Assembly: GCA_964633205.1 (NCBI GenBank)
Contig: CAZWFN010000009.1
Span: forward strand, 6,780-70,779
DNA length: 64,000 nucleotides
Reading direction: 5' to 3'
DNA from: CAYVQE01 sp964633205
GTDB lineage: Bacteria > Myxococcota > B64-G9
Below the pieces are notes generated by a model, which did not search any database, was not told the origin of the DNA, and saw only the letters and a program-made list of their open reading frames with translations. Below, piece by piece: positions 57,247 to 64,000 of this stretch. Numbering within the stretch: the stretch's first letter is position 1; each line of letters opens with the position of its first letter. A program made the translations under genes and the position numbers.

Positions 57247-58731
57247 TCAGAATCTCAGCTCGCCTTGCATGCAGGTCCGGCGATCGCTCTCGATCCAGCT
57301 GCGCTCGCGCTCGCTGACGGGCAGGGGGTATTGCCCGTCGAAGCAGGCCGCACAGTGCGGCTTGGGGAATGCCCGCCGCAGACCCCCGATCGGCATGTAG
57401 GTCAGCGAGTCCAGCCCGAGGTGGTCGGCGAAACGAGACTCCAGCGCCCGAAGCCCGGCCGCGTCCAGCGCGCCGGTTGGCGGGCTGTCGATGAAGCGTG
57501 GCGCCGCCAGTTCCTCGCGGGTCGACATGTCGATGCCGTAGTAGCAGGGATGGGCCACCGGGGGAGAGTAGATGGCCAGGTGCACCTGGGTGGCGCCCTG
57601 ATCGCGGATCAGCTGGATGGTGTGGGTCAGGGTGGTGCCGCGCACGATCGAGTCGTCGACCAACAGCACCCGCTTGCCCTGGAACTCGCTGCGGATCGGG
57701 TTGAGCTTGAGCTTCAGCGCCGAGGCGCGCTCGGTGGCGTTGGGCATGATGAAGGTGCGACCGGTATAGCGGTTCTTGATGAAACCCTCGCGGTAGGGCA
57801 GGCCCAGGTTTTCGGCCAGCGCGGCGGCGGCCGGCCGCGAGGTGTCCGGGATGGGCACCACCGTGTCGGCTTCGAGACCCTTGGCCCGCCAGGCCCGGGC
57901 CAGCTCGGCGCCGAGCGCCAGGCGGATGCTGTAGACGCTCTCGTGGTTCATGGTCGAATCGGGCCGGGCGAAGTAGATGTACTCGAAGACGCAGGGGGCG
58001 GGCCGGGGTTCCCACAACCGGTGGTGTTCGGGGTCGCTGCCGTGGCGCAGCACCAGCACCTCGCCGGGGGCCACGTCGCCTTCCAGCCGGGCTCCGAGCA
58101 CGTCCAGGGCCACCGACTCGCTGGCCACCACGGTGGTCTGCTCGGTGTGCCCCCAGACGGCCGGCCGGATGCCGTTGGGATCGCGCAGCGCCAGCAAAGT
58201 CTCGCGTCCGTCCAGCATCAGACCGCAAGCGATCGAGTAGGCGCCGCGGGCCCGGTCGAAGGTCTGGCGTAGCGCGGCCAGCCCGTCGGCCAGGGTGTGA
58301 TCGCGGCGACGCTGGCGCATCAGGTTGAGCGCGAACAGGCTGAGCACCGGCTCGATGTCGCAGCTGCTCATCAGGTGGACCGATTCCTCGGCCAGATCGG
58401 CGCGCATTTGGGCGACGTTGACGAAGTTGCCGTTGTGGGCCATCAGCACGCCCGGCTGCCGGTAGAAGAAGGGCTGGGCGTCGCACAGGCGACCGCGGCC
58501 CAGGGTGGGGTAGCGCACATGGCCGATGCCGATGCGGCCGCCGATCTGATCGAGCTGCTCGGCGCCGAAGCCGTGGGCGACCAGACCCAGGCGCTTGACC
58601 ACCGGGAAGGCACCGTTGCAGATGGTGCCCACTCCAGCGCTGTCCTGCCCCCGGTGTTGGATGGCTTGCAGTGCGAGTAGAATGTCAGCGCTCACGTCGC
58701 GGGCGCCGATGATGCCGACGAAGCCACACAT
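57247..58731 (-). CDS. purF: Amidophosphoribosyltransferase
   Basis: A 494-residue enzyme for the first step of purine synthesis (PRPP plus glutamine to phosphoribosylamine). The N-terminal nucleophile Cys2 is immediate (MCGFVGIIG), with no propeptide. Glutaminase motifs include QHRGQDSAG and VLMAHNGNFVN. The PRPP-binding loop is VLLVDDSIVRGTT. The C-terminus contains PHCAACFDGQYPLP, matching Fe-S-type or Cys-containing PurF forms. Its ATG lies 8 nt after a strong promoter -10 box without a ribosome binding site. Confidence 0.97.
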   Translation of the reverse strand: MCGFVGIIGARDVSADILLALQAIQHRGQDSAGVGTICNGAFPVVKRLGLVAHGFGAEQLDQIGGRIGIGHVRYPTLGRGRLCDAQPFFYRQPGVLMAHNGNFVNVAQMRADLAEESVHLMSSCDIEPVLSLFALNLMRQRRRDHTLADGLAALRQTFDRARGAYSIACGLMLDGRETLLALRDPNGIRPAVWGHTEQTTVVASESVALDVLGARLEGDVAPGEVLVLRHGSDPEHHRLWEPRPAPCVFEYIYFARPDSTMNHESVYSIRLALGAELARAWRAKGLEADTVVPIPDTSRPAAAALAENLGLPYREGFIKNRYTGRTFIMPNATERASALKLKLNPIRSEFQGKRVLLVDDSIVRGTTLTHTIQLIRDQGATQVHLAIYSPPVAHPCYYGIDMSTREELAAPRFIDSPPTGALDAAGLRALESRFADHLGLDSLTYMPIGGLRRAFPKPHCAACFDGQYPLPVSERERSWIESDRRTCMQGELRF

Positions 58732-58739
58732 GCCAGCGC

Positions 58740-58768
58740 AGATTAATGCCAGGCCCCCTAAAGGTCAA
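58740..58768 (-). promoter_or_regulatory. Promoter abutting purF start
   Basis: Minus strand: TTGACC (58763-58768), a 17-nt spacer and TAATCT (58740-58745), then 8 nt (GCGCTGGC) to the ATG at 58731. No Shine-Dalgarno is present in the gap, so the purF mRNA is probably leaderless. No PurR-like operator is recognised. Confidence 0.6.
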
Positions 58769-58842
58769 CGGCAATTTATCGGCTGCGCTGGGCGGCGATG
58801 CGCTGCGTCAATGGCCCTGGTCGCTAGCGGGTGTTCGGCTTT

Positions 58843-60270
58843 CTAGCGGGAGCGGGCCAGCTGGGCGTCCAGCTGGCCGATCTGCTGCAGGATGCGCTCG
58901 CTGCGCTGTGCGGGCGGCGGCTCGGCTGCGGTCCGCTCGATGCGATCGAGGTTCTCGATCGCGGCCCGCTGCGACGGCCCGGCCAGCGTCGCCTGGCGGC
59001 GGATGATGGCCCGAGCGCGCTCGATGGCCGTCGCGTCGGGGGCCGTCTCGGACCCCAGTCCCAGCTGGCGGGCGTTGGCTGCGGTTTTCCAGCCCTGGAC
59101 CAGCAGGCCCAGCTGCAGCCCGTCGGCCGGCGGCGACCGGTCGGCCAGCGCCTCGCGCAGCGCCTGGCACAGCACCGCCAGCCGTCGGGCGGCGGTCTGG
59201 GCCGCGATGTCATCGCTGGCCAGCGACTGGCTCAGTTCGGCGGCGAAGCGCACCAGCCGCTGGCGCCGATCACCGGGGGCCAGGGCGGATTCCAGCACCG
59301 GCTCGAGCGCCTGCAAGGTCTCGGTGACCCGGCGCCGGATGGCCGGCGAGCGGTCCACCCAGGGAGCGAAGCGTTCCAAGAAACCCAGTGCCCGGCCCAG
59401 CGCATAGCCGTCGCCGAAGCCGGTGGCCCGGCTGTCCAGCGCCTGGCCCGTCTCGATCGCTGGCAGCTGCACCCCGGGTTGGACGCGGGAGGCCAGCGTC
59501 GCCTGCGGCCGGGCCGGCCGGGCTGGCTCGGTTGCCGGCGCTGGCGGGCCGTCGGGATGCGGGCGGGCGGCTTCCGCTGGGGCCGGGTCGGGGGGCGCAT
59601 CGGCCACCGCGGTCGCCGCGGTGTCCGGCGGCGCCTGGGCGGCCGGCGGCTCCGGCGCCGGGGCCGGCTGCTGGGGGCCGGGCGCGGCGACGCGGGGCGC
59701 GCCGGTGGCCTCCGGGCCTGCCGGTTGGGGGCCGGACCCGGTCTCGACCAGCAGTACGCTGACCAGCAAGACCACCGCTGCCGCCCCGGCGGCCAGCCCC
59801 AGCCTCCAGCCGAAGCTGGCACCGAACAGCTTTTCGAACCAACCGCTCTCGGGCGCGGGCGGCGGCTCGGCGGCTGCGGTGGACTGGCCGGCGGCGCCCC
59901 GCCGAACCGCCCGCTCGATCAGGGCGGCCGGCGGCGACCGAGCCGGCTCGGTCCCGACTTCATCCAAGGCCCGCTGCAGGGCGGCTGCGGCCGCCAGGCA
60001 GTCGGGGCAGCGGGCCAGGTGGCCCAGGGCGCGTTCATGCTGCGCCGGGTCGAGGGCGCCGTCGACCAGGGCGGCCAGCGCCTCGTCGCTCAGGTGATCG
60101 CCGCCGGAGACGGGCTCGGCGACGGCGCCCAGCCGCAGGGCTTGCAAAAAGGCGAACTCCTTGCGGCAGGCGGCACAGCTGGCCAGATGGCTTTCCAGCG
60201 CGGCCTGTTCGGGCTGCGGAAGCTGGCCGGCGATCCCCCGCTCCAGCGTTCTGCCATCTGGGCAATCCAT
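58843..60270 (-). CDS. Zinc-finger anti-sigma-like membrane protein
   Basis: A 475-residue protein from the ATG at 60270 (GGGAG upstream; a GTG 9 nt earlier is in frame). Two putative anti-sigma zinc fingers of the HxxxCxxC type: His28/Cys32/Cys35 (HLASCAAC) and His84/Cys88/Cys91 (HLARCPDC). A transmembrane helix spans about 153-174, then a long Pro/Ala-rich linker (175-270) and a helical C-terminal domain (275-475) that would be periplasmic. It follows a sigma factor gene by 101 nt, the usual sigma/anti-sigma layout. The doubled zinc finger and large outer domain are unusual. Confidence 0.8.
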   Translation of the reverse strand: MDCPDGRTLERGIAGQLPQPEQAALESHLASCAACRKEFAFLQALRLGAVAEPVSGGDHLSDEALAALVDGALDPAQHERALGHLARCPDCLAAAAALQRALDEVGTEPARSPPAALIERAVRRGAAGQSTAAAEPPPAPESGWFEKLFGASFGWRLGLAAGAAAVVLLVSVLLVETGSGPQPAGPEATGAPRVAAPGPQQPAPAPEPPAAQAPPDTAATAVADAPPDPAPAEAARPHPDGPPAPATEPARPARPQATLASRVQPGVQLPAIETGQALDSRATGFGDGYALGRALGFLERFAPWVDRSPAIRRRVTETLQALEPVLESALAPGDRRQRLVRFAAELSQSLASDDIAAQTAARRLAVLCQALREALADRSPPADGLQLGLLVQGWKTAANARQLGLGSETAPDATAIERARAIIRRQATLAGPSQRAAIENLDRIERTAAEPPPAQRSERILQQIGQLDAQLARSR

Positions 60271-60371
60271 GCTCGTCACTCCCGCGTCCGTCGCTCACCG
60301 CATCTCCACCGCCCCACATGGCCATTGGACGGAAGAGAACCGCGCCTCTCCTCAGAAAAACGTGATCGTGG

Positions 60372-61367
60372 TCACCTGCGCGGTCCCCCGTCTTCGGCCA
60401 CCGCGCCCAGCAGGCCATCCAGCCGGTCGATGCCGCTGGCGAAGTGCTCCCAGTCGAAGCCTTCGCTCTGCAGTTGGTCCTTGAGTCGCCCCTTGAGCCG
60501 ATCGACCTCGACGTAGATCCGCTTCTCGTCCTCGCGTCCCAGCAATTGGGCGATCTGGCCGGCCGTCATGCCGTGTTGGAAACGGCACAGCAACATGGTG
60601 CGCTCATCCGGGTTCAGGGCATGCATGGCCGCCATCAGGCTTCGGCCCAGCGCGGCCGCCCTTTCCTGCTGCTGGCGCTGCTCGCTGTGGGCCTGCGGGC
60701 CGGCGGCGGGCGCCGGATCGGCGACCTGCACCGGCGGGCCGGTCTCGTCGCCCTGGCCCGCACCGGGGTGGATGGGCAGGGCCGGGGTCTTGCGGATCAC
60801 CTCGGAGTAGATCGCCCAGCGGTTGCAGTTCTTGAGCGTCCGGTTGATGGTCTCGACGGCCCGGTCGAACGCATCGCGCTCGAAGCCCCCGCTCTCGGTA
60901 TCGACCACGGCGTAGGCCTCGCGCTCGGGCAAGCCGTCCCAATAGAGCAGCTTGAAGATGCGTTGGTGGTCCAGATCGAGCCGTTGGATGGCCCGCGGCA
61001 ACGATTTGCGGCCCTCCTGCTCGCGGAAGAAGTCGCTGACCAGGTTCTGGGTCACCCGGCCCAGCCAGGTGGTCAGCCGGCCGCGGCCGCCGTAGCTGGC
61101 CACCGAATCGAGGTAGCGCCGCAGCCGGTAGAAGCGCTCGCCGCGCTCGTTCGACTGGTGCAGCCCCTCGATGACGTACAGGTACAGATCGCCGCAGCGG
61201 TCCTGGTCGTGGTTGGCGTAGCGCCACAGCAGGCTGAAGATCAGGTTGGAGAAGCGGGCCACGAACTCCTGCCAGGCATCGGGATCCCCGTCGACCACGC
61301 GCTCGACGAGCTTGCGGTAGGTCAAATCGCCGTCCGGGGGAGGCGCGGGTTGGCGCTTCGCGGCCAT
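60372..61367 (-). CDS. Sigma-70 family (ECF-like) RNA polymerase sigma factor
   Basis: A 331-residue protein; the ATG at 61367 has AGGAG about 11 nt upstream, and a TTG further upstream is possible. Region 2 lies about 30-115 (FSNLIFSLLWRYANHDQDR, TTWLGRVTQNLVSDFFRE). Region 4 lies about 245-300 (LNPDERTMLLCRFQHGMTAG, then QIAQLLGREDEKRIYVEVDR). The roughly 110-residue linker between them is much longer than in minimal ECF factors. It is probably held by the zinc-finger protein encoded downstream. Confidence 0.85.
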   Translation of the reverse strand: MAAKRQPAPPPDGDLTYRKLVERVVDGDPDAWQEFVARFSNLIFSLLWRYANHDQDRCGDLYLYVIEGLHQSNERGERFYRLRRYLDSVASYGGRGRLTTWLGRVTQNLVSDFFREQEGRKSLPRAIQRLDLDHQRIFKLLYWDGLPEREAYAVVDTESGGFERDAFDRAVETINRTLKNCNRWAIYSEVIRKTPALPIHPGAGQGDETGPPVQVADPAPAAGPQAHSEQRQQQERAAALGRSLMAAMHALNPDERTMLLCRFQHGMTAGQIAQLLGREDEKRIYVEVDRLKGRLKDQLQSEGFDWEHFASGIDRLDGLLGAVAEDGGPRR

Positions 61368-61464
61368 GGCTGACAGGGCTCCTGCGGGCAACCTGGGTCG
61401 GGATGATGATCCTATAAACCCAAAGGCGAATCAAGCCCCTGGTAGAAAAAGGGAATCCCGACGT

Positions 61465-61920
61465 TCAACCGCCGCGCGGCACCGCGCTGTCGACCAGCAG
61501 GGTCACCGGCCCGTCGTTGACCAGGGACAGCCGCATGTGGGCGCCGAAGCGGCCGCTGCCGCAGTCCACCCCCTTGGTCCGCACCCGCTCGACGAAACGG
61601 TCGATCAGCCGATCGGCCGCCGCCGGCTCGAGCGCGCCGACGAACGACGGCCGGCGCCCCTTGCGGCAGTCGCCGTAGAGGGTGAACTGGCTGACCGCGA
61701 TCATGGCGCCGCCCACGTCGAGCAGCGAGCGGTTCATCCGGCCGTCCGCGTCGGCGAACACCCGCAGCCCGGTGACCTTGTCGGCCATCCAGTCGGCCTG
61801 GGCCTCGCCGTCGCCGCGGCCGGCGGCCAGCAGCACCAGCAGACCGGGGCCGATGGCGGCGATGCGCTCGCCGGCCACCGTCACCTCTGCCTGCGTCACC
61901 CGTTGGATCACTGCCCGCAA
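61465..61920 (-). CDS. dtd: D-aminoacyl-tRNA deacylase
   Basis: A 151-residue enzyme that removes D-amino acids (and Gly from tRNA-Ala) to proofread aminoacyl-tRNA. Family motifs: MRAVIQRVTQAEVTV, SQFTLYGDCRKGRRPSF and NDGPVTLLVDS, with the Gly-cisPro pair. The start is a TTG, well supported by GGAGGAGGATCGCG just before it and by the conserved N-terminus. Length is normal. Confidence 0.96.
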   Translation of the reverse strand: MRAVIQRVTQAEVTVAGERIAAIGPGLLVLLAAGRGDGEAQADWMADKVTGLRVFADADGRMNRSLLDVGGAMIAVSQFTLYGDCRKGRRPSFVGALEPAAADRLIDRFVERVRTKGVDCGSGRFGAHMRLSLVNDGPVTLLVDSAVPRGG

Positions 61921-61982
61921 CGCGATCCTCCTCCGGCGGCGATGCTCGGTGTTCTGATTTTACCCGCCGCCGCCGAGTCTGG

Positions 61983-61988
61983 TATAGA
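61983..61988 (+). promoter_or_regulatory. -10 element abutting the ALDH-like gene
   Basis: TATAGA, 8 nt before the ATG at 61997; the -35 region is poor (TTACCC-like). There is no Shine-Dalgarno, so this may be another leaderless start. Confidence 0.35.
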
Positions 61989-61996
61989 TTCAGGCC

Positions 61997-63502
61997 ATGC
62001 TCACCGTCAAGGTCAGGGGCGATTTCATCAACGGGCGTTTTCGCCGGCCGCGCGGGGCTGCGCAGCGCATCGTCTCACGTGATCCGGGCGATGTGGGCTA
62101 CCGCATCGGCACCTTCCCGTCCTACCCGGAGCACGCTGACGCAGTCCTGGGTGCGGCCAGCGAGGCCAGCGCCGGCTGGGCCCGCCGCGACGCAGCCGAA
62201 CGGGTGGACCTGCTGCGCAAGTTCGCCGCCGAGGTGGTCAACCAGCGCGATCGGCTCAAGCGGTTGATCGCGGTCGAGTCGGGCAAGCCGCTGTGGGAGG
62301 CCGGGCTCGAGGTGGCCGCTGTCGAAGCCCAGGTCGAGACCGAGGTGCGCGAGGGGGTGCGCTCGGTCAGCCCGTTCAAGGTCGGCGAGATCCGCTGGGG
62401 GGTCTCCGGCTCGTGCACCTTCCCCCCGCTGGGGGTGGTGGTGGTGCTCGGTCCGGCCGCAGCGCCCATGGATCTGCCGCTGTCGCAGATCCTGCCGGCG
62501 CTGCTGGCCGGCAACGCGGTGGTGTTCAAGCCCTCGAAGCTGGTGCCCGCCTGCGGCCAGGCCATCGCCGAGCTGTTGGCCGAGGTCGATCTGCCCCGCG
62601 GGGTGTTCAACCTGGTCCAGGGCGATGCTGCCCTGGGCTTGGAGCTGGCGGCCGACCCGCGCTGCGATGCGGTCCTGTTCTGCGGCGCCGGCCCCTCGGG
62701 CAGCCGCATCCTGGAGGCCACCGCCGACCAGCCGCACAAGTTGGTGGCGCTGCAGATGGGCGGGGTCAATCCGGCGCTGGTGCTCGAGGATGCCGATCTC
62801 GAACGGGCCGTCTACGCCTGCCTGACCGGGGCCATGCTGAGCGCCGGCCAGCGCTACAGCTCGACCGGCGTGGCGCTGGTGGCCAGGGCGCGCTGGCAGG
62901 ACTTCGTGTCCGCCTGTGTCGAGAAGGCGCGCCAGCTGGGCGTCGGTTATGCCTTCGACCCCGGGGTCTTTCTGGGGCCGCTGCTCAGCGAGGCCGCCCT
63001 GGAGCGGGCGCTGGATCGCCAACAGCAACTGCTCGGCCGCGGTGTGCGGCGGCTGCTGGCGTCCGAAGAGGTCGAGTTGGAGCGACCGGGCCACTACTTG
63101 AGCCCCGGTGTGCTGGCGCTCGAAGAGCCGTTGGAGCTCGACGCGCTGCGTCCGGGCGGGCAGTCATTCGGCCCGGATCTGGTGCTGATGCCCTTTGCCC
63201 GCGAGGCCGAGGCGGTGGCGCTGGCCAACTCCTCGGCCTGGCGGCTGAGCTGCGCGGTGTTGACCGAGGACGCCGAGCGCTTCGAACGGTTGGCCGCCGA
63301 GCTGCGCTTCGGGCTGATCAACCACAACCTGGCCACCACCGAGATCTCGATGCGCTTGCCCTTGCTCGGCCGGGGCCGCTGCAGCAACCAGCGCCCGGCC
63401 GGCATCTACACCCAGCGCAACTGCACCGCGCCGCAGTCCAGCCTGCGCGCTCCCGGCCCGTTCGACCCCACCCGCTGCCTGCCCAACTACCGGCGCTCGT
63501 AG
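61997..63502 (+). CDS. AstD-like aldehyde dehydrogenase-fold protein with catalytic residues replaced
   Basis: A 501-residue protein collinear with succinylglutamate-semialdehyde dehydrogenase (AstD): LLAGNAVVFKPSKL, GVFNLVQGDAALG and ALQMGGVNPALVL. The key positions are changed. PWNFP is PAAAP (Asn to Ala155). The general-base Glu of the ELGG/EMGG motif is Gln253. The nucleophile Cys of GQRC is Tyr287 (SAGQRYSST). The Glu of EIFGP is Gln389 (GGQSFGP). It therefore cannot act by the normal ALDH mechanism; it may bind NAD(P), regulate, or have another role. The frame is intact, so it is not a decayed gene. No other arginine-catabolism ast genes are nearby. Confidence 0.9.
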   Translation: MLTVKVRGDFINGRFRRPRGAAQRIVSRDPGDVGYRIGTFPSYPEHADAVLGAASEASAGWARRDAAERVDLLRKFAAEVVNQRDRLKRLIAVESGKPLWEAGLEVAAVEAQVETEVREGVRSVSPFKVGEIRWGVSGSCTFPPLGVVVVLGPAAAPMDLPLSQILPALLAGNAVVFKPSKLVPACGQAIAELLAEVDLPRGVFNLVQGDAALGLELAADPRCDAVLFCGAGPSGSRILEATADQPHKLVALQMGGVNPALVLEDADLERAVYACLTGAMLSAGQRYSSTGVALVARARWQDFVSACVEKARQLGVGYAFDPGVFLGPLLSEAALERALDRQQQLLGRGVRRLLASEEVELERPGHYLSPGVLALEEPLELDALRPGGQSFGPDLVLMPFAREAEAVALANSSAWRLSCAVLTEDAERFERLAAELRFGLINHNLATTEISMRLPLLGRGRCSNQRPAGIYTQRNCTAPQSSLRAPGPFDPTRCLPNYRRS

Positions 63503-63529
63503 CCCGGCCCCGCCGGCGGTGGCCGGAAC

Positions 63530-63562
63530 GAAAAAAAACCGCCGGGCCAGGGGCCCGGCGGT
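63530..63562 (-). terminator. Rho-independent terminator of acs
   Basis: A perfect 11-bp stem (63538-63548 with 63552-63562) and 3-nt loop, followed on the minus strand by eight T residues (A-run 63531-63538 on plus). It is the only classical intrinsic terminator I found in the window. Confidence 0.9.
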
Positions 63563-63607
63563 GGCTGCAACGGCGGATTGGCTGTCGTGTGTCTCTGCGC
63601 TGGCGGC

Positions 63608-64000
63608 TTACTTGCCGAAGCCCTTCACCAGCGACTCGACCACGCTCGGATCGGCCAGGGTCGAGGTGTCGCCGATCTGGTCGGCCTCGTTGGACGCGAT
63701 CTTGCGCAGGATGCGGCGCATGATCTTGCCCGAGCGGGTCTTGGGCAGCGCGTCGGCCCAGTGGATGACGTCCGGGGTGGCGATGGGGCCGATCTCGCTG
63801 CGCACGTGGGTGGCCAGCTCCTTCTTCAGCGACTCGGTCTTCTCCACGCCCTGGTTCAGGGTGACGTAGGCGTAGATGCCCTGGCCCTTGATGTCGTGCG
63901 GATAGCCGACCACGGCCGCCTCGGCCACCTTGGCGTGGGAGACCAGTGCGCTCTCGACCTCGGCGGTGCCCATCCGGTGGCCGGACACGTTGATGACGTC
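63608..64000 (-). CDS. acs: Acetyl-CoA synthetase, C-terminal part (5' end beyond window)
   Basis: The last 130 residues of an AMP-forming acetyl-CoA synthetase are visible; the gene continues past the window edge. DVINVSGHRMGTAEVES marks the hinge and start of the C-terminal domain. PKTRSGKIMRRIL contains the catalytic, acetylation-regulated Lys. A strong terminator lies 45 nt after the stop. Confidence 0.95.
   Translation of the reverse strand, partial: DVINVSGHRMGTAEVESALVSHAKVAEAAVVGYPHDIKGQGIYAYVTLNQGVEKTESLKKELATHVRSEIGPIATPDVIHWADALPKTRSGKIMRRILRKIASNEADQIGDTSTLADPSVVESLVKGFGK

Noticed and set aside
1..64000. Mobile elements, prophage, CRISPR or RNA genes
   Set aside because: No transposase, integrase, phage structural gene, repeat array, or tRNA/rRNA sequence was recognised on either strand.

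Overview
The window is very GC-rich bacterial chromosome, densely coding, with strong G/C bias at third codon positions. The organism is Gram-negative: it has lpxC, a YrbE/MlaE permease, several outer-membrane beta-barrel proteins and many lipoproteins. Two secreted proteins end in Cys-hydrophobic-Arg tails resembling the MYXO-CTERM sorting signal, and PilZ, MshEN, FHA and TPR proteins are frequent. Together these suggest Myxococcota or a related deltaproteobacterial lineage. That placement is an inference. I see no tRNA, rRNA, CRISPR array, insertion sequence or prophage.

Layout. 1-10 kb: a truncated lipoprotein gene, a TPR lipoprotein with fmdB, a subtilisin-like protease, a very large metallopeptidase/beta-propeller/barrel protein and a second barrel protein. 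10-19.4 kb: an orphan MlaE permease, a MobA-like nucleotidyltransferase, a six-repeat IPT/TIG surface protein, a membrane SAF-YEATS-like protein, a GNAT, a VapBC-like module, a small barrel protein, a double flavodoxin-fold protein and a HicBA module. 19.4-23.3 kb: sulfotransferase and HisC-like aminotransferase, divergent from an L,D-transpeptidase. 23.4-35.5 kb: a 12-gene same-strand run with many stop/start overlaps. It holds an FGE-fold lipoprotein, a TPR/barrel protein, two paralogous pairs of Cys-less rhodanese and MauE/DoxX membrane protein, a DsbA-like thioredoxin, thiM-thiE-thiL, a CoA-disulfide-reductase-like flavoprotein and a GH31 lipoprotein. 35.6-38.5 kb: FHA plus metallo-beta-lactamase pair, then a convergent MshEN-GAF/PilZ pair (likely c-di-GMP receptors). 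38.6-45.7 kb: yebC-ruvC-ruvA-ruvB, two uncharacterised proteins and lpxC. 45.7-56.8 kb: coiled-coil and TPR envelope-type proteins, a 1329-residue methyltransferase/coiled-coil protein, an M20 peptidase and lipoproteins. 56.8-64 kb: HU-like protein, purF, a sigma factor with a zinc-finger anti-sigma-like protein, dtd, an ALDH-fold protein lacking its catalytic residues, and the 3' end of acs.

Points that stand out. (1) Two rhodanese/MauE cassettes share a juxtamembrane AEExYExxVPCP motif while lacking the rhodanese catalytic Cys. (2) An AstD-like aldehyde dehydrogenase has all four classical catalytic positions replaced. (3) At least six promoters have their -10 box only 6-9 nt before the start codon with no Shine-Dalgarno sequence, suggesting leaderless mRNAs. 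(4) A membrane SAF-YEATS fusion. (5) A methyltransferase fused to a giant coiled coil.
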